Below, in pieces: positions 5,972 to 6,289 of a stretch of DNA of 6,289 nt. Position 1 is the first letter of the stretch, and each line of letters opens with the position of its first letter. The notes under the pieces are model-generated. The model saw nothing but the letters and a program-made list of their open reading frames with translations. It was not told the DNA's origin and searched no databases. The position numbers and the translations under genes were made by a program. Source of the stretch: DATHVI01 sp035461385 (GTDB taxonomy: Bacteria > Actinomycetota > Thermoleophilia > Solirubrobacterales > 70-9); NCBI GenBank assembly GCA_035461385.1, contig DATHVI010000181.1, positions 1-6,289 on the forward strand, written 5' to 3'.

Positions 5972-6289
5972 CTAGCGCCGGACCCGCAACCGCACCCCGG
6001 CGCTCCGGCTCGCGAAGCCGGCGCCCTGGGCGGTGAAGCGGATCCGAGTCGCCTTGCCGCGCGCCTTGCGCTTGAGCTTGAGCTTGAACGGCTGCTGCGC
6101 CGATCCGCCGGGGTCGAGGCCCGGGGGCAGGCGGCAGGATGCGCCGACCACCTGCACGCGCTTGCGCGGCGCCTTCGCGCAGAGCCGGAGCGCGCCGGTC
6201 GGAGCGTCGCCGATGTTGGTCGCCCGCACGCGATAGGAGACCCGCTTCTTCTTCGCCCCGACGCGGCGGATCGGGGGGCGGGCCTGGAT
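5972..6289 (-). CDS. C-terminal part of secreted beta-sandwich repeat protein (partial)
   Basis: The frame stays open to the right edge, so a GTG at 6229 is internal and the visible 105 residues are the C-terminus of a longer protein. The visible domain runs from about YRVRATNIGDAP (18-29) to the last residue. An N-x-G-x-A-P segment, a Leu-Cys strand (LCAKAP), a second Cys in GASCRLPPGL, a D-P-G-G-S turn and alternating strands KLKLKRK and GVRLRVRR match the pattern of DUF11/CARDB-like Ig folds found on actinobacterial surface proteins. The two cysteines probably form a disulfide, which would imply export. Composition is strongly basic (Arg/Lys), unlike most such domains. No LPXTG or C-terminal membrane anchor is present. 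The assignment is by pattern only. Confidence 0.6.
   Translation of the reverse strand: MQARPPIRRVGAKKKRVSYRVRATNIGDAPTGALRLCAKAPRKRVQVVGASCRLPPGLDPGGSAQQPFKLKLKRKARGKATRIRFTAQGAGFASRSAGVRLRVRR
6070..6087. repeat. Three tandem copies of GCTTGA
   Basis: The hexamer GCTTGA occurs three times in a row on the plus strand. On the minus strand it encodes the alternating Lys-Leu strand KLKLK of the partial secreted protein. It is in frame (6 bases = 2 codons), so copy-number change would lengthen or shorten a beta strand by a Lys-Leu pair. It is most simply explained by protein selection for an amphipathic strand. Confidence 0.45.

Noticed and set aside
6033..6236. Plus-strand small open frame, 67 codons
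   Set aside because: It is antisense to the partial secreted protein, whose frame is open to the window edge; there is no motif or promoter.

Overview
The window is very GC-rich (GC-ending codons almost throughout, no AT-rich islands) and reads as ordinary chromosome of a high-GC actinobacterium. Gene content, the lack of Shine-Dalgarno sequences and the basic, Arg-rich secreted protein at the right edge would fit a Thermoleophilia / Solirubrobacterales-like lineage; that placement is inference. I see no insertion sequence, phage gene, integrase, CRISPR array or compositional break.

Layout from left to right: (1) 1-1200, plus strand, an amidohydrolase of the MTA/SAH deaminase (MtaD) type whose N-terminus lies outside the window. 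(2) 1201-3213, minus strand, acetoacetyl-CoA synthetase, whose stop codon abuts the deaminase stop with no base between. (3) 3227-4465, minus strand, a membrane-embedded M28-type metallopeptidase, 13 bases upstream of the synthetase and possibly co-transcribed with it. (4) 4507-4590, minus strand, tRNA-Leu with anticodon CAA. (5) 4654-5358, plus strand, a SRAP-domain protein (YedK/HMCES family) that shields abasic sites in single-stranded DNA, divergent from the tRNA. (6) 5366-5905, minus strand, a small four-helix membrane protein of unknown function, convergent with SRAP. (7) 5972-6289, minus strand, the C-terminal end of a secreted beta-sandwich protein that continues past the right edge.

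The genes do not form one recognisable pathway: they cover nucleoside salvage, ketone-body/short-chain acid activation, membrane proteolysis, translation and DNA-damage protection. I did not find a convincing new multi-gene system. The points most worth a second look are the M28 protein, whose metal-site halves are separated by membrane hairpins and whose last His ligand is read as Arg; the SRAP protein, which ends in a beta-clamp-like QxxLF peptide; the deaminase, which lacks the Arg expected to bind the SAH carboxylate; and a recurring start geometry in which a -10-like hexamer lies 6 or 9 bases before the start codon, suggesting leaderless transcripts.
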